DNA of 64,000 nt from Kaistella palustris DSM 21579 (GTDB taxonomy: Bacteria > Bacteroidota > Bacteroidia > Flavobacteriales > Weeksellaceae), in assembly GCF_000422265.1 (NCBI RefSeq), contig NZ_KE383812.1, positions 62,001 to 126,000 of the forward strand, in the 5' to 3' direction. A program made the translations under genes and the position numbers. Shown in pieces: positions 63,071 through 64,000 of this stretch (the first letter of the stretch is position 1; every line of letters starts with the position of its first letter). The notes under the pieces are model-generated. The model was not told where the DNA came from, ran no database searches, and worked only from the letters and a program-made list of their open reading frames with translations.

Positions 63071-64000
63071 ATGAAAATACTTATTGCAGGCGACTTTGTA
63101 ATAACCCATTCTTATAGCGCTTCAAAAATAAATAAAAATGTTATCAGCTTATTTGCAGATTCCGATATAAATATAATTAATCTAGAAGCACCAATTACCG
63201 AATCAAATTCTAAAATCCTTAAAACGGGACCAAACCTAAAAGTAGATAAGCAATCTACGTTAGAAGCTCTTAAAGCCTTGAAGGTTAATGTTGTTACTTT
63301 GGCTAATAATCATATTCTAGATTATGGTGAACAAGGCGTGAAAGACACTTTAGATTTGTGTGAAAAAAATAATATAAGAACCGTAGGGGCAGGATTGAAC
63401 TTAGAACAAGCATCTACAACTTTACATTTTGAAGGTAAAGATATTAAAATTGCAGTTGTTAATTTTGCTGAAAATGAATGGTCTGCGGCCGAAGAGTCTT
63501 CAGCAGGTTTTAATCCGATGGATATTATTGACAATGCCGAACAGATAAAAGCTGCAAAAGATATAGCGGATCATGTAATTGTAATAGTACATGGCGGACA
63601 TGAATACTATAATTTGCCAAGTCCTAGGATACGTAAACAATACCGATTCTATGCAGAACAAGGAGCAGATATAGTTGTGGGGCATCATTCGCACTGTGTA
63701 AGTGGTAATGAAATACATAATGGTATTCCTATTTATTACAGTTTAGGTAATTTTATTTTTACTAGTCCTAGTAATTATGAAGACTGGTATGAAGGTCTAA
63801 TACTAGAAATTAATATTTGTGATGGAAAAATAAACTGTAATTTACATCCTATAGAGCAAAAAAAAAACAGTTATGAACTTTCACTACTGTCCGGAAAAGA
63901 AAAGGAAACCGTGTTTCGAAAAATTTCTTATTATAGCTCCACTATTACCAATGATTTTAAAATTATGGCAAATTGGGATGACTATGTTGCAATGCAATCA
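63071..64000 (+). CDS. CapA-family metallophosphoesterase-like protein (3' end outside window)
   Basis: Open from ATG 63071 to the window edge, 310 codons, without a stop. The PGA_cap/CapA fold is marked by IAGDFV, INLEAPIT, LANNHILDYG, VHGGHEY and GHHSH, the metal and catalytic positions of the family. Members act in poly-gamma-glutamate capsules or other surface polymers. In a glycan locus it may modify the repeat unit. Strongly AT-rich. No signal peptide is evident. Confidence 0.88.
   Translation, partial: MKILIAGDFVITHSYSASKINKNVISLFADSDINIINLEAPITESNSKILKTGPNLKVDKQSTLEALKALKVNVVTLANNHILDYGEQGVKDTLDLCEKNNIRTVGAGLNLEQASTTLHFEGKDIKIAVVNFAENEWSAAEESSAGFNPMDIIDNAEQIKAAKDIADHVIVIVHGGHEYYNLPSPRIRKQYRFYAEQGADIVVGHHSHCVSGNEIHNGIPIYYSLGNFIFTSPSNYEDWYEGLILEINICDGKINCNLHPIEQKKNSYELSLLSGKEKETVFRKISYYSSTITNDFKIMANWDDYVAMQS

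Noticed and set aside
1-64000. CRISPR array or tandem repeat arrays
   Set aside because: No regularly spaced repeats were found on reading; the short repeats seen (for example GCTGCAAC at 34806 and 34833) occur only twice.

Overview
The window looks like chromosomal DNA of a Bacteroidetes bacterium of the Chryseobacterium/Kaistella type (Flavobacteriia, Weeksellaceae). The evidence is repeated TAnnTTTG promoter boxes upstream of starts, scarce Shine-Dalgarno sequences, a DUF5684-LepB signal peptidase, the parA-parB-DUF5683-dapB-lepB-WbqC gene order, GSCFA and TonB-type proteins, and a 2-oxoglutarate dehydrogenase E1/E2 pair. The genus is inferred from protein character and gene order; no rRNA is present. 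One tRNA (Asp, GTC) is present. I see no CRISPR array, transposase or integrase.

Layout. 1-19 kb is housekeeping: purL (3' part outside the window), purB, an SDR/aldehyde dehydrogenase divergent pair, a thioredoxin-like lipoprotein, a lipid A acyltransferase, a glycosyltransferase, two related alpha/beta hydrolases flanking a CNNM/CorC protein, a DEDDh exonuclease, apaG, odhB-odhA and an SRPBCC/GyrI-like membrane protein. 19-23 kb has an isolated glgC, tRNA-Asp, trxA and a cysteine desulfurase. 22.5-26.2 kb is a four-gene operon (UbiA, DprE1, DprE2, HAD phosphatase) that reads as a complete polyprenyl-phosphoryl-arabinose pathway. 26-35.8 kb carries envelope lipoproteins, a subtilase, the parAB-to-WbqC run and tonB.

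36.0-39.2 kb is a small accessory island. It holds two unfamiliar genes, one frameshifted and one with an in-frame TGA, followed by an intact peptidoglycan muramidase. A second in-frame TGA splits a four-helix membrane protein at 50.5 kb. 39-52.7 kb returns to purA, hpt, adk, obgE, an APC transporter, DUF389, a CPA1 antiporter, a DEAD-box helicase, tatD, GSCFA and a polyprenyl synthetase.

53-64 kb is a surface polysaccharide locus. It starts with a Wza-like lipoprotein and a Wzc-like tyrosine autokinase, then an epimerase/dehydrogenase pair expected to make UDP-GalNAcA. A compact, strikingly AT-rich block follows: a flippase, a DegT aminotransferase, WbqC, GNAT, GT2 and CapA (cut by the window edge). 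The conserved export genes and the AT-rich serotype-like block fit replacement of the variable part by horizontal transfer.

The points most worth a second look are the damaged 36-39 kb island, the arabinose-lipid operon (including Ala where mycobacterial DprE1 has its drug-target Cys), the in-frame TGA codons, and an inverted pair of perfect DnaA boxes beside parAB.
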